Position numbers and translations under genes: made by a program. A stretch of 44,503 nucleotides of DNA from Saccoglossus kowalevskii (lineage: Eukaryota > Hemichordata > Enteropneusta > Harrimaniidae). Shown here in pieces: positions 25,780 through 40,059 of the stretch; the first letter of the stretch is position 1; each line of letters begins with the position of its first letter. The notes beneath the pieces are model-generated. The model was not told where the DNA came from. It made no database searches and was given only the letters and a program-made list of their open reading frames with translations. The DNA lies in NCBI RefSeq assembly GCF_000003605.2, contig NW_003139470.1, positions 1 through 44,503 on the forward strand, read 5' to 3'.

Positions 25780-28700
25780 CATAATTCATATTACTGTGGC
25801 ATGAATGTAAATCTGGATAACTGCCAAGTTATACATAATATGTTGGTATAATTCATATTACTGTGTGCATGAATGTGAATCTGGAGAAGTGATAAGTTAT
25901 ACATAATATGTTGGCATAATTCATGTTACTGTGTGCATGAATGTGAATCTGGAGAATTGCCAAGTTATACATAATATGTTGGCATAATTCATGTTACTGA
26001 GTGCATGAATGTGAATCTGGATAATTGCCAAGTTATACATAATATGTTGCCATAATTCATGTTCCCCTGTGCATGAATGTGAATCTGGATAATTGCCAAG
26101 TTATTATAATATGTTGACATAATTCATGTTACTGTGTGCATGAATGTTAATCTAGATAATTGCCAAGTTATACATAATATGTTGCCATAATTCATGTTAA
26201 TGTGTGCATGAATGTGAATCTGGAGAATTGCCAAGTTATACATAATATGTTGGCATAATTCATGTTACTGTGTGCATGAATGTGAATCTGGATAATTGCC
26301 AAGTTATACATATTATCTTGCCATAATTCATGTTACTGTGTGCATGAATGTGAATCTGGAATATTGCCAAGTTATACAGAATATGTTGTCATAATTCATG
26401 TTACTGTGTGCATGAATGTGAATCTGAATAATTGCCAAGTTATACATAATATGTTGTCATAATTCATATTACTGTGTGCATGAATGTGAATCTGGATAAC
26501 TGCCAAGTTATACATAATATGTTGGTATAATTCATATTACTGTGTGCATGAATGTGAATCTGGAGAAATGCCAAGTTATACATAATATGTTGGCATAATT
26601 CATGTTACTGTGTGCATGCATGTGAATCTGGATAATTGCCAAGTAATACATAATATGTTGGCACAATTCATGTTACTGTGTGCATGAATGTGAATCTGGA
26701 TAATTGCCAATTTATTCATAATATGTTGCCATAATTCATGTCACTGTGTGCATGAATGTGAATCTGGAGAATTGCCAAGTTATACATAATATGTTGGCAT
26801 AATTCATGTCACTGTGTGCATGAATGTGAATCTGGAGAATTGCCAAGTTATACATAATATGTTGGCATAATTCATGTTACTGTGTGCATGAATGTGAATC
26901 TGGATAATTGCCAAGTTATACATAATATGTTGTCATAGTTCATGTTACTGTGTGCATGAATGTGAATCTGGATAATTGCCAAGTTATACATAATATGTTG
27001 CCATAGTTCATGTTACTGTGTGCATGAATGTGAATCTGGATAATTGCCAAGTTAGACATAATATGTTGCCATAATTCATGTTACTGTGTGCATGAATGTG
27101 AATCTGGATAATAGCCAAGTTATACATAATATGTTGGCATAATTCATGTTACTGTGTGCATGAATGTGAATCTGGATAATTGCCAATTTATTCATAATAT
27201 GTTGCCATAATTCATGTCACTGTGTGCATGAATGTGAATCTGGAGAATTGCCAAGTTATACATAATATGTTGGCATAATTCATGTTACTGTGTGCATGAA
27301 TGTGAATCTGGATAATTGCCAAGTTATACATAATATGTTGCCATAGTTCATGTTACTGTGTGCATGAATGTGAATCTGGATAATTGCCAAGTTATACAGA
27401 ATATGTTGCCATAATTCATGTTACTGTGTGCATGAATGTGAATCTGAATAATTGCCAAGTTATACATAATATGTTGACATAATTCATATTACTGTGGCAT
27501 GAATGTGAATCTGGATAACTGCCAAGTTATACATAATATGTTGGTATAATTCATATTACTGTGTGCATGAATGTGAATCTGGAGAAGTGATAAGTTATAC
27601 ATAATATGTTGGCATAATTCATGTTACTGTGTGCATGAATGTGAATCTGGAGAATTGCCAAGTTATACATAATATGTTGGCATAATTCATGTTACTGTGT
27701 GCATGAATGTGAATCTGGATAATTGCCAAGTTATACATAATATGTTGCCATAGTTCATGTTACTGTGTGCATGAATGTGAATCTGGATAATTGCCAAGTT
27801 ATACATAATATGTTGCCATAGTTCATGTTACTGTGTGCATGAATGTGAATCTGGATAATAGCCAAGTTATACATAATATGTTGGCATAATTCATGTTACT
27901 GTGTGCATGAATGTGAATCTGGATAATTGCCAATTTATTCATAATATGTTGCCATAATTCATGTCACTGTGTGCATGAATGTGAATCTGGAGAATTGCCA
28001 AGTTATACATAATATGTTGGCATAATTCATGTTACTGTGTGCATGAATGTGAATCTGGATAATTGCCAAGTTATACATAATATGTTGCCATAGTTCATGT
28101 TACTGTGTGCATGAATGTGAATCTGGATAATTGCCAAGTTATACAGAATATGTTGCCATAATTCATGTTACTGTGTGCATGAATGTGAATCTGAATAATT
28201 GCCAAGTTATACATAATATGTTGACATAATTCATATTACTGTGGCATGAATGTGAATCTGGATAACTGCCAAGTTATACATAATATGTTGGTATAATTCA
28301 TATTACTGTGTGCATGAATGTGAATCTGGAGAAGTGATAAGTTATACATAATATGTTGGCATAATTCATGTTACTGTGTGCATGAATGTGAATCTGGAGA
28401 ATTGCCAAGTTATACATAATATGTTGGCATAATTCATGTTACTGAGTGCATGAATGTGAATCTGGATAATTGCCAAGTTATACATAATATGTTGCCATAA
28501 TTCATGTTCCCCTGTGCATGAATGTGAATCTGGATAATTGCCAAGTTATTATAATATGTTGACATAATTCATGTTACTGTGTGCATGAATGTTAATCTAG
28601 ATAATTGCCAAGTTATACATAATATGTTGCCATAATTCATGTTAATGTGTGCATGAATGTGAATCTGGAGAATTGCCAAGTTATACATAATATATTGGCA

Positions 28701-29520
28701 TAATTCATGTTACTGTGTGCATGAATGTGAATCTGGATAATTGCCAAGTTATACATATTATCTTGCCATAATTCATGTTACTGTGTGCATGAATGTGAAT
28801 CTGGAATATTGCCAAGTTATACAGAATATGTTGTCATAATTCATGTTACTGTGTGCATGAATGTGAATCTGAATATTTGCCAAGTTATACATAATATGTT
28901 GTCATAATTCATATTACTGTGTGCATGAATGTGAATCTGGATAACTGCCAAGTTATACATAATATGTTGGTATAATTCATATTACTGTGTGCATGAATGT
29001 GAATCTGGAGAAATGCCAAGTTATACATAATATGTTGGCATAATTCATGTTACTGTGTGCATGCATGTGAATCTGGATAATTGCCAAGTTATACATAGTA
29101 TGTTGTCATAGTTCATGTTACTGTGTGCATGAATGTGAATCTGGATAATTGCCAAGTTATACATAATATGTTGCCATAGTTCATGTTACTGTGTGCATGA
29201 ATGTGAATCTGGATAATTGCCAAGTTAGACATAATATGTTGCCATAATTCATGTTACTGTGTGCATGAATGTGAATCTGGATAATAGCCAAGTTATACAT
29301 AATATGTTGGCATAATTCATGTTACTGTGTGCATGAATGTGAATCTGGATAATTGCCAATTTATTCATAATATGTTGCCATAATTCATGTCACTGTGTGC
29401 ATGAATGTGAATCTGGAGAATTGCCAAGTTATACATAATATGTTGGCATAATTCATGTTACTGTGTGCATGAATGTGAATCTGGATAATTGCCAAGTTAT
29501 ACATAATATGTTGCCATAGT
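25780..29520. repeat. 36-monomer segmental duplication with nested 11-monomer unit
   Basis: Rare strings recur at a constant 2445 bp (36 monomers minus 3): GGAGAAGTGATAAG at 25883 and 28328, TTCCCC at 26062 and 28507, TATTATCTTG at 26311 and 28756, TGGAGAAATG at 26561 and 29006, TGTGCATGCA at 26611 and 29056. After that GTTAGACATA (27051 and 29224) is offset by only 2173 bp, so the right copy lacks four monomers. Inside, GGAGAAGTGATAAG also occurs at 27581, 747 bp before 28328. That is an 11-monomer repeat carrying a 1-bp deletion (CTGTGGCATG for CTGTGTGCATG). Confidence 0.85.
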
Positions 29521-31059
29521 TCATGTTACTGTGTGCATGAATGTGAATCTGGATAATTGCCAAGTTATACATAATATGTTGGCATAATTCATATAACTGT
29601 GTGCATGAATGTGAGTCTGGATAACTGCCAAGTTATACATAATATGTTGCCATAATTCATGTTACTGTGTGCATGAATGTGAATCTGGAGAATTGCCAAG
29701 TTATACATAATATGTTGGCATAATTCATGTTATTGTGTGCATGAATGTGAATCTGGATAATAGCCAAGTTATACATAATATGTTGCCATAATTCATGTTA
29801 CTGTGTGCATGAATGTGAATCTGAATAATTGCCAAGTTATACATAATATGTTGGCATAATTCATGTCACTGTGTGCATGAATGTGAATCTGGATAATTGC
29901 CAAGTTATACATAATATGTTGGCATATTTCATGTCACTGTGTGCATGAATGTGAATCTGGATAATAGCCAAGTTATACATAATATGTTGCCATAATTCAT
30001 GTTACTGTGTGCATGAATGTGAATCTGGATAATTGCCAAGTTATAATAATATATTGACATAATTCATGTTACTGTGTGCATGAATGTTAATCTAGATAAT
30101 TGCCAAGTTATACATAATATGTTGTCATAATTCATATTACTGTGTGCATGAATGTGAATCTGGATAACTGCTATGTTATACATAATATGTTGGTATAATT
30201 CATATTACTGTGTGCATGAATGTGAATCTGGAGAAGTGCCAAGTTATACATAATATGTTGGCATAATTCATGTTACTGTGTGCATGAATGTGAATCTGGA
30301 TAATTGCCAAGTTATACATAATATGTTGTCATAGTTCATGTTACTGAGTGCATGAATGTGAATCTGGATAATTGCCAAGTTATACATAATATGTTGGCAT
30401 AATTCATGTTACTGTGTGCATGAATGTGAATCTGGATAATTGCCAAGTTATACATAATATGTTGCCATAATTCATGTTACTGTGTGCATGAATGTGAATC
30501 TGGATAATTGCCAAGTTATACATAATATGTTGTCATAATTCATATTACTGTGTGCATGAATGTGAATCTGGATAACTGCCAAGTTATACATAATATGTTG
30601 GTATAATTCATATTACTGTGTGCATGAATGTGAATCTGGAGAAATGCCAAGTTATACATAATATGTTGGCATAATTCATGTTACTGTGTGCATGCATGTG
30701 AATCTGGATAATTGCCAAGTTATACATAATATGTTGTCATAGTTCATGTTACTGTGTGCATGAATGTGAATCTGGATAATTGCCAAGTTATACATAATAT
30801 GTTGCCATAGTTCATGTTACTGTGTGCATGAATGTGAATCTGGATAATTGCCAAGTTATACATAATATGTGCCATAATTCATGTTACTGTGTGCATGAAT
30901 GTAAATCTGGATAATTGCCAAGTTATACAGAATATGTTGCCATAATTCATGTTACTGTGTGCATGAATGTGAATCTTGAATAATTGCCAAGTTATACATA
31001 AATATGTTGTCATAATTCATATTACTGTGTGCATGAATGTGAATCTAGATAACTGCCAA

Positions 31060-32560
31060 GTTATACATAATATGTTGCCATAATTCATGTTCATGTGTGC
31101 ATGAATGTGAATCTGGATAATTGCCAAGTTATGCATAATATGTTGGCATAATTCATGTTCCCCTGTGCATGAATGTGAATCTGGATAATTGCCAAGTTAT
31201 AATAATATATTGACATAATTCATGTTACTGTGTGCATGAATGTTAATCTAGATAATTGCCAAGTTATACATAATATGTTGCCATAATTCATGTTACTGTG
31301 TGCATGAATGTGAATCTGGCGAATTGCCAAGTTATACATAATATGTTGGCATAATTCATGTTACTGTGTGCATGAATGTGAATCTGGATAATTGCCAAGT
31401 TATACACAATATGTTGCCATAGTTCATGTTACTGTGTGCATGAATGTGAATATGGATAATTGCCAAGTTATACATAATATGTTGCCATAATTCATGTTAC
31501 TGTGTGCATGAATGTGAATCTGGCGAATTGCCAAGTTATACATAATATGTTGGCATATTTCATGTCACTGTGTGCATGAATGTGAATCTGGATAATAGCC
31601 AAGTTATACATAATATGTTGCCATAATTCATGTTACTGTGTGCATGAATGTGAATCTGGATAATTGCCAAGTTATGCATAATATGTTGGCATAATTCATG
31701 TTCCCTGTGCATGAATGTGAATCTGGATAATTGCCAAGTTATAATAATATGTTGCCATAATTCATGTTCATGTGTGCATGAATGTGAATCTGGATAATTG
31801 CCAAGTTATACATAATCTGTTGTCATAATTCATGTTACTGTGTGCATGAATGTTAATCTAGATAATTGCCAAGTTATACATAATATGATGCCATAATTCA
31901 TGTTACTGTGTGCATGAATGTGACTCTGGAGAATTGCCAAGTTATACATAATATGTTGGCATAATTCATGTTACTGTGTGCATGAATGTGAATCTGGATA
32001 ATTGCCAAGTTATACACAATATGTTGCCATAGTTCATGTTACTGTGTGCATGAATGTGAATCTGGATAATTGCCAAGTTATACATAATATGTTGCCATAG
32101 TTCATGTTACTGTGTGCATGAATGTGAATCTGGATAATTGCCAAGTTATACAGAATATGTTGCCATAATTCATGTTACTGTGTGCATGAATGTGAATCTG
32201 AATAATTGCCAAGTTATACATAATATGTTGTCATAATTCATATTACTGTGTGCATGAATGTGAATCTGGATAACTGCCAAGTTATACATAATATGTTGCC
32301 ATAATTCATGTTCATGTGTGCATGAATGTGAATCTGGATAATTGCCAAGTTATGCATAATATGTTGGCATAATTCATGTTCCCCTGTGCATGAATGTGAA
32401 TCTGGATAATTGCCAAGTTATAATAATATATTGACATAATTTCATGTTACTGTGTGCATGAATGTTAATCTAGATAATTGCCAAGTTATACATAATATGT
32501 TGCCATAATTCATGTTACTGTGTGCATGAATGTGAATCTGGCGAATTGCCAAGTTATACA
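31060..32560. repeat. 18-monomer offset duplication
   Basis: TGAATCTGGCGAATTGCC is at 31311 and 32533, 1222 bp apart (18 monomers minus 2). Both are preceded by GTTCATGTGTGCATG, TTATGCATAATATGTTGGC, TTCCCCTGTGCATG, TTATAATAATATATTGAC and TTAATCTAGAT in order. A partial extra copy lies around 31660-31750, with TTCCCTGTG, one C shorter. Confidence 0.8.
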
Positions 32561-32579
32561 TAATATGTTGCCATAGTTC

Positions 32580-32640
32580 ATGTTACTGTGTGCATGATGT
32601 GATCTGGATATGCAGTTATACATAATATGTTGCAATAATT
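32580..32640. repeat. Degraded monomer with several single-base losses
   Basis: In this one unit the expected GCATGAATGTGAATCTGGATAA region has become GCATGATGTGATCTGGATAT, and GCCAAGTTATAC has become GCAGTTATAC. At least four separate deletions occur within about 30 bp, while neighbouring units are intact. This looks like a local base-calling or consensus problem, although a genuine degenerate copy cannot be excluded. Confidence 0.7.
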
Positions 32641-32859
32641 CATGTTACTGTGTACATGAATGTGAATCTGGATAATTGCCAAGTTATACATAATATGTTG
32701 CCATAATTCATGTTACTGTGTGCGTGAATGTGAATCTGGATAATTGCCAAGTTATACATAATATGTTGCCATAATTCATGTTACTGTGTGCATGAATGTG
32801 AATCTGGTTAATTGCCAAGTTATACATAATATGATGCAATAATTCATGTTACTGTGTGC

Positions 32860-34000
32860 ATGAATGTGAATCTGGATAACTGACAAGTTATACATAATAT
32901 GTTGGCATAATTCATGTTACTGTGTGCATGAATGTGAATATGGATAATTGCCAACTTATACATAATATGTTGGCATAATTCATGTTACTGTGTGCATGAA
33001 TGTGAATATGGATAATTGCCAACTTATACATAATATGTTGGCATAATTCATGTTCCTGTGTGCATGAATGTGAATATGGTTAATTGCCAAGTTATACATA
33101 ATATGTTGCCATAATTCATGTTACTGTGTGCATGAATGTGAATCTGGATAATTGCCAAGTTATACATAATATGTTGCCATAATTCATGTTACTGTGTGCA
33201 TGAATGTGAATCTATATAATTGCCAATTTATAAATAATATGTTGCCATAATTCATGTTACTGTGTGCATGAATGTTAATCTGGATAAATGCCAACTTATA
33301 CATAATATGTTGGCATAATTCATGTTCCTGTGTGCATGAATGTGAATCTGGTTAATTGTCAAGTTATACATAATATGTTGGCAAAATTCATGTTCCTGTG
33401 TGCATGAATGTGAATCTGAATAATTGCCAACGTATACATAGTATGTTGCCATAATTCATGTTACTGTGTGCATGAATGTGAATCTGGATAATTGCCAAGT
33501 TATACATAATATGTTGCCATAATTCATGGTATTGTGTGCATGAATGTGAATCTGGATAATTGCCAATTTATAAATAATATGTTGCCATAATTCATGTTAC
33601 TGTGTGCATGAATGTGAATCTGGATAATTGCCAAGTTATACATAATATGATGCAATAATTCATGTTACTGTGTGCATTAATGTGAATCTATATAATTGCC
33701 AATTTATAAATAATATGTTGCCATAATTCATGTTACTGTGTGCATGAATGTGAATCTGGATAACTGACAAGTTATACATAATATGTTGGCATAATTCATG
33801 TTACTGTGTGCATGAATGTGAATATGGATAATTGCCAACTTATACATAATATGTTGGCATAATTCATGTTACTGTGTGCATGAATGTGAATATGGATAAT
33901 TGCCAACTTATACATAATATGTTGGCATAATTCATGTTCCTGTGTGCATGAATGTGAATATGGTTAATTGCCAAGTTATACATAATATGTTTGCATAATT
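32860..34000. repeat. 13-monomer (884-bp) offset duplication
   Basis: TCTGGATAACTGACAAG is at 32871 and 33755, exactly 884 bp (13 x 68) apart. Both are followed by two AATATGGATAATTGCCAACTTATAC units and an AATATGGTTAATTG unit. The second copy continues into a short run of three more TATGGTTAATTG units up to about 34190, which the first does not have. Confidence 0.8.
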
Positions 34001-34299
34001 CATGTTAATGTGTGCATTAATGTGAATATGGTTAATTGCCAAGTTATACATAATATGTTGTCATAATTCATGTTCCTGTGTGCATGAATGTGAATATGGT
34101 TAATTGCCAAGTTATACATAATATGTTGTCATAATTCATGTTCCTGTGTGCATGAATGTGAATATGGTTAATTGCCAAGTTATACATAATATGTTGTCAT
34201 AATTCATGTTACTGTGTGCATGAATGTGAATCTGGATAATTGTCAAGTTATACATAATATATGTTGCCATAATTCATGGTACTGTGTGCATGAATGTGA

Positions 34300-35455
34300 A
34301 TCTGAATAATTGCCAAGTTATACATAATATGTTGGTATAATTCATATTACTGTGTGCATGAATGTGAATCTGGAGAAGTGATAAGTTATACATAATATGT
34401 TGTCATATTTCTTGTTACTGTGTGCATGAATGTGAATCTGGATAATTGCCAAGTTATACATAATATGTTGTCATAATTCATGTTACTGTGTCCATGAATG
34501 TGAATCTGAATAATAGCCAAGTTATACATAATATGTTGGCATAATTCATGTTACTGTGTGCATGAATGTGAATCTGGATAATTGCCAAGTTATACATAAT
34601 ATGTTGCCATAATTCATGTTACTGTGTGCATGAATGTGAATCTGGATAATTGCCAAGTTATACATAATATGTTGTCATATTTCATGTTACTGTGTGCATG
34701 AATGTGAATCTGAATAATAGCCAAGTTATACATAATATGTTCGCATAATTCATGTTACTGTGTGCATGAATGTGAATCTGAATAATTGCCAAGTTATCCA
34801 TAATATGTTGGCATAATTCATGTTACTGTGTGCATGAATGTGAATCTGGATAATTGCCAAGTTATACATAATATGTTGCCATAGTTCATGTTACTGTGTG
34901 CATGAATGTGAATCTGGATAATTGCCAAGTTATACATAATATGTTGCCATAATTCATGTTACTCTGTGCATGAATGTGAATCTGGATAATTGCCAAGTTA
35001 TACTGAATATGTTGCCATAATTCATGTTACTGTGTGCATGAATGTGAATCTGAATAATTGCCAAGTTATACATAATATGTTGGTATAATTCATATTACTG
35101 TGTGCATGAATGTGAATCTGGAGAAGTGATAAGTTATACATAATATGTTGTCATATTTCTTGTTACTGTGTGCATGAATGTGAATCTGGATAATTGCCAA
35201 GTTATACATAATATGTTGTCATAATTCATGTTACTGTGTCCATGAATGTGAATCTGAATAATAGCCAAGTTATACATAATATGTTGGCATAATTCATGTT
35301 ACTGTGTGCATGAATGTGAATCTGGATAATTGCCAAGTTATACATAATATGTTGCCATAATTCATGTTACTGTGTGCATGAATGTGAATCTGGATAATTG
35401 CCAAGTTATACATAATATGTTGTCATATTTCATGTTACTGTGTGCATGAATGTGA
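34300..35455. repeat. 11-monomer (748-bp) tandem duplication, right arm
   Basis: TGGAGAAGTGATAAG is at 34371 and 35119, exactly 748 bp (11 x 68) apart. Both copies are followed by TTGTCATATTTCTTG, TGTGTCCATG, CTGAATAATAGCC and TTGTCATATTTCATG. The second copy departs at about 35460 (CTCAATAATAG for CTGAATAATAG). The nearby pair TGTGAATCTCAATAATAG at 35451 and 35587 is a further two-monomer (136-bp) duplication. Confidence 0.85.
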
Positions 35456-36024
35456 ATCTCAATAATAGCCAAGTTATACATAATATGTTGGCATAATTCA
35501 TGTTACTGTGTGCATGAATGTGAATCTGGATAATTGCCAAGTTATACATAATATGTTGGCATAATTTATGTTACTGTGTGCATGAATGTGAATCTCAATA
35601 ATAGCCAAGTTATACATAATATGTTGGCATAATTCATGTTACTGTGTGCATGAATGTGAATCTGGATAATTGCCAAGTTATACATAATATGTTGGCATAA
35701 TTTATGTTACTGTGTGCATGAATGTGAATCTAGATAATTGTCAAGTTATACATAATATGTTGCCATAATTCATGTTACTGTGTGCATGAATGTGAATCTA
35801 GATAATTGCCAAGTTATACATAATATGTTGCCATAATTCATGTTACTGTGTGCATGAATGTGAATCTGGATAATAGCCAAGTTATACATAATATGTTGCC
35901 ATAATTCATGTTACTGTGTGCATGAATGTGAATATGGACGATTACCAATTTATACATAGTATATTGTCATAATTCATGTTATTGTGTGCATGAATGTGAA
36001 TCTGGATAATAGCCAAGTTATACA

Positions 36025-36125
36025 TAATATGTTGCCATAATCATGTACTGTGTGCATGAATGTGAATCTGAATAATTGCCATGTTATGCATAATATGTTG
36101 GCATAATTCATGTACTGTGTGCATG
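36025..36125. repeat. Short patch of indel-bearing monomers
   Basis: Two consecutive units lose bases at the same place: CCATAATCATGTACTGTG at about 36034 and ATAATTCATGTACTGTG at about 36102, where the array elsewhere has CATGTTACTG. The same deletion in adjacent copies could be a small amplified variant or a repeated consensus error. Confidence 0.6.
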
Positions 36126-38399
36126 AATGTGAATATGGACGATTGCCAAGTTATACATAATATGTTGTCATAATTCATGTAACTGTGTGCATGAATGTGA
36201 ATCTGAATAATTGCCAATTTATACATAATATGTTGGCATAATTCATGTCACTGTGTGCATGAATATGAATCTAGATAATTGCCAAGTTATACATAATATG
36301 TTGGCATATTTCATGTCACTGTGTGCATGAATGTGAATCTGGATAATAGCCAAGTTATACATAATATGTTGCCATAATTCATGTCACTGTGTGCATGAAT
36401 GTGAATCTGGATAATTGCCAAGTTATACAGAATATGTTGCCATAATTCATGTTACTGTGTGCATGAATGTGAATCTGAATAATTGCCAAGTTATACATAA
36501 TATGTTGGTATAATTCATATTACTGTGTGCATGAATGTGAATCTGGAGAAGTGATATACATAATATGTTGTAATAATTCATGTTACTGTGTGCATGAATG
36601 TGAATCTGGATAATTTCCAAGTTATACATAATATGTTGTCATAGTTAATGTTCTTGAGTGCTTGAATGTGAATCTGGATAATTGCCAAGTTATACATAAT
36701 ATGTTGCCATAGTTCATGTTACTGTGTGCATGAATGTGAATCTGGATAATTGCCAAGTTATACATAATATGTTGCCATAATTCATGTTACTGTGTGCATG
36801 AATGTGAATCTGGATAATAGCCAAGTTATACATAATATGTTGCCATAATTCATGTTACTGTGTGCATGAATGTTAATATGGATAAGTGCCAAGTTATGCA
36901 TAATATGTTGGCATAATTCATATTACTGTGTGCATGAATGTGAATCTGGATAACTGCCAAGTTATACATAATATGTTGGCATAATTCATGTTACTGTGTG
37001 CATGAATGTGAATCTGGATAATTGCCAATTTATACATTATATTTTGCCATAATTTATGTTACTGTGTGCATGAATGTGAATCTGGATAATTGCCAAGTTA
37101 TACATAATATGTGGGCATAATTAATGTTACTGTGTGCATGAATGTGAATCTGGATAATTGCCAATTTATACATTATATGTTGCCATAATTTATGTTACTG
37201 TGTGCATGAATGTGAATCTGGATAATTGCCAAGTTATACATAATATGTTGGCATAATTCATGTTACTGTGTGCATGAATGTGAATCTGGATAATTGCCAA
37301 GTTATACATAATATGTTGCCATAATTCATATTACTGTGTGCAGGATGTGAATCTGGATAATTGCCAAGTTATACATAATATATGTTGCTATAATTCATGT
37401 TACTGTGTGCATGAATGCGAATCTGGATATAGCCAAGTTATACATAATATGTTGGCATAATTCATGTTACTGTGTGCATGAATGTGAATCTGGATAATTG
37501 CCAAGTTATACATAATATGTTGCCATAATTCATGTTACTGTGTGCATGAATGTGAATCTGGATAATAGCCAAGTTATACATAATATGTTGGCATAATTAA
37601 TGTTACTGTGTGCATGAATGTGAATCTGGATAATTGCCAATTTATTCATAATATGTTGCCATAATTCATGTCACTGTGTGCATGAATGTGAATCTGGAGA
37701 ATTGCCAAGTTATACATAATATGTTGCCATAGTTCATGTTACTGTGTGCATGAATGTGAATCTGGATATTTGCCAAGTTATACATAATATGTTGGCATAA
37801 TTCATATTCCTGTGTGCATGAATGTGAATCTGGATAACTGCCAAGTTATACGTAATATGTTGCCATAATTCATGTTACTGTGTGCATGAATGTGAATCTG
37901 GATAATAGCCAAGTTATACATAATATGTTGTCATAATTTATGTTACTGTGTGCATGGATGTGAATCTGGATAACTGCCAAGTTATACATAATATGTTGGT
38001 ATAATTCATATTACTGTGTGCATGATTGTGAATCTGAAGAATTGCCAAGTTATACATAATATGTTGGCATAATTCATGTTACTGTGTGCATGAATGTGAA
38101 TCTGGGTAATTGCCAAGTTATACATAATATGTTGTCATAATTCATGTTACTGTGTGCATGAATGTGAATCTGGATAATTGCCAAGTTATACATAATATGT
38201 TGCCATAATTCATATTACTGTGTGCATGAATATGATTCTGGATAACTGCCAAGTTATGCATAATATGTTGACATAATTCTTATTACTGTGTGCAGTGAAT
38301 GTGAATCTGGATAATTGCCAAGTTATACATAATATGTTGACATAATTCATGTTACTGTGTGCATGAATGTTAATCCAGATAATTGCCAAGTTATACATA

Positions 38400-39530
38400 A
38401 TATGTTGCCATAATTCATGTTACTGTGTGCATAAATGTGAATCTGGATAATTGCCAAGTTATACATAATATGTTGCCATAGTTCATGTCACTGTTTGCAT
38501 GAATGTGAATCTGGATAATAGCCAAGTTATACATAATATGTTGCCATAATTCATGTTACTGTGTGCATGAATGTGAATCTGGATAATTGCCAAGTTATGT
38601 ATAATATGTTGGCATAATTCATGTTCCCCTGTGCATGAATGTGAATCTGGATAATTGCCAAGTTATACATAATATGTTGACATAATTCATGTTACTGTGT
38701 GCATGAATGTTAATCCAGATAATTGCCAAGTTATACATAATATGTTGCCATAATTCATGTTACTGTGTGCATGAATGTGAATCTGGATAAGTGCCAAGTT
38801 ATACATAATATGTTACCATAGTTCATGTTACTGTGTGCATGAATGTGAATCTGGATAATTGCCAAGTTATACATAATATGTTGTCATAGTTCATGTTACT
38901 GTGTGCATGAATGTGAATCTGGATAATTGCCAAGTTATACATAATATGTTGCCATAATTCATGTTACTGTGTGCATGAATATGATTCTGGATAACTGCCA
39001 AGTTATGCATAATATGTTTGCATAATTCATATTACTGTGTGCATGAATGTGAATCTGGATAACTGCCAAATTATACATAATATGTTGGCATAATTCATGT
39101 TACAGTGTGCATGAATGTGAATCTGGATAATTGCCAATTTATACATTATATGTTGCCATAATTTATGTTACTGTGTGCATGAATGTGAATCTGGATAATT
39201 GCCAAGTTATACATAATATGTTGGCATAATTCATGTTACTGTGTGCATGAATGTGAATCTGGATAATTGCCAATTTATACATTATATGTTGCCAGAATTT
39301 ATGTTACTGTGTGCATGAATGTGAATCTGGATAATAGCCAGGTTATACATAATATGTTGGCATAATTCATATTCTTGTGTGCATGAATGTGAATCTGAAT
39401 AATTGCCAACTTATACATAATATGTTGCCATAATTCATGTTACTGTGTGCATGAATGTGAATCTGGATAATTGCCAACTTCTACATAATATGTTGCCATA
39501 ATTCATATTCCTGTGTGCATGAATGTGAAT
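38400..39530. repeat. Segment recurring at 43660-44503 (offset about 74 monomers)
   Basis: AATATGTTTGCATAATTC is at 39011 and 44046, 5035 bp apart (74 monomers plus 3). Both neighbourhoods carry TTAATCCAGATAATTG, TGAATATGATTCTGG, TGCCAAATTATAC, GTTACAGTGTG, TTGCCAGAATTTATG, TAGCCAGGTTATAC and CCAACTTCTACATAAT. The right copy runs off the window, so the array extends further right with the same variant set. Confidence 0.82.
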
Positions 39531-39639
39531 CTGAATAATTGCCAACTTAAACATAATATGTTGCCATAATTCATGTTACTGTGTGCATGAATGTGAATCT
39601 GGATAATTGCCAAGTTATACATAATATGTTGTCATAATT

Positions 39640-40020
39640 CATGTTACTGTGTGCATGAATGTGAATCTGGATAATTGGCAATTTATAAATAATATGTTGC
39701 CATAATTCATGTTACTGTGTGCATGAATGTGAATCTGGATAATTGTCAACTTATACATAATATGTTGTCATAATTCATGTTACTGTGTGCATGAATGTGA
39801 ATCTGGATAATTGGCAATTTATAAATAATATGTTGCCATAATTCATGTTACTGTGTGCATGAATGTGAATCTGAATAATTGCCAAGTTATACATAATATG
39901 TTGTCATAATTCATGTTACTGTGTGCATGAATGTGAATCTGGATAATTGGCAATTTATAAATAATATGTTGCCATAATTCATGTTACTGTGTGCATGAAT
40001 GTGAATCTGGATAATTGTCA
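39640..40020. repeat. Two-monomer (136-bp) unit repeated three times
   Basis: ATAATTGGCAATTTATAAATAAT begins at 39671, 39807 and 39943, with a strict 136-bp (2 x 68) spacing. Units with TTGTCATAATTC alternate with the TTGGCAATTTATAAATAAT units. A fourth single copy is at about 43009. Confidence 0.85.
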
Positions 40021-40059
40021 ACTTATACATAATATGTTGCCATAATTCATGTTACTGTG

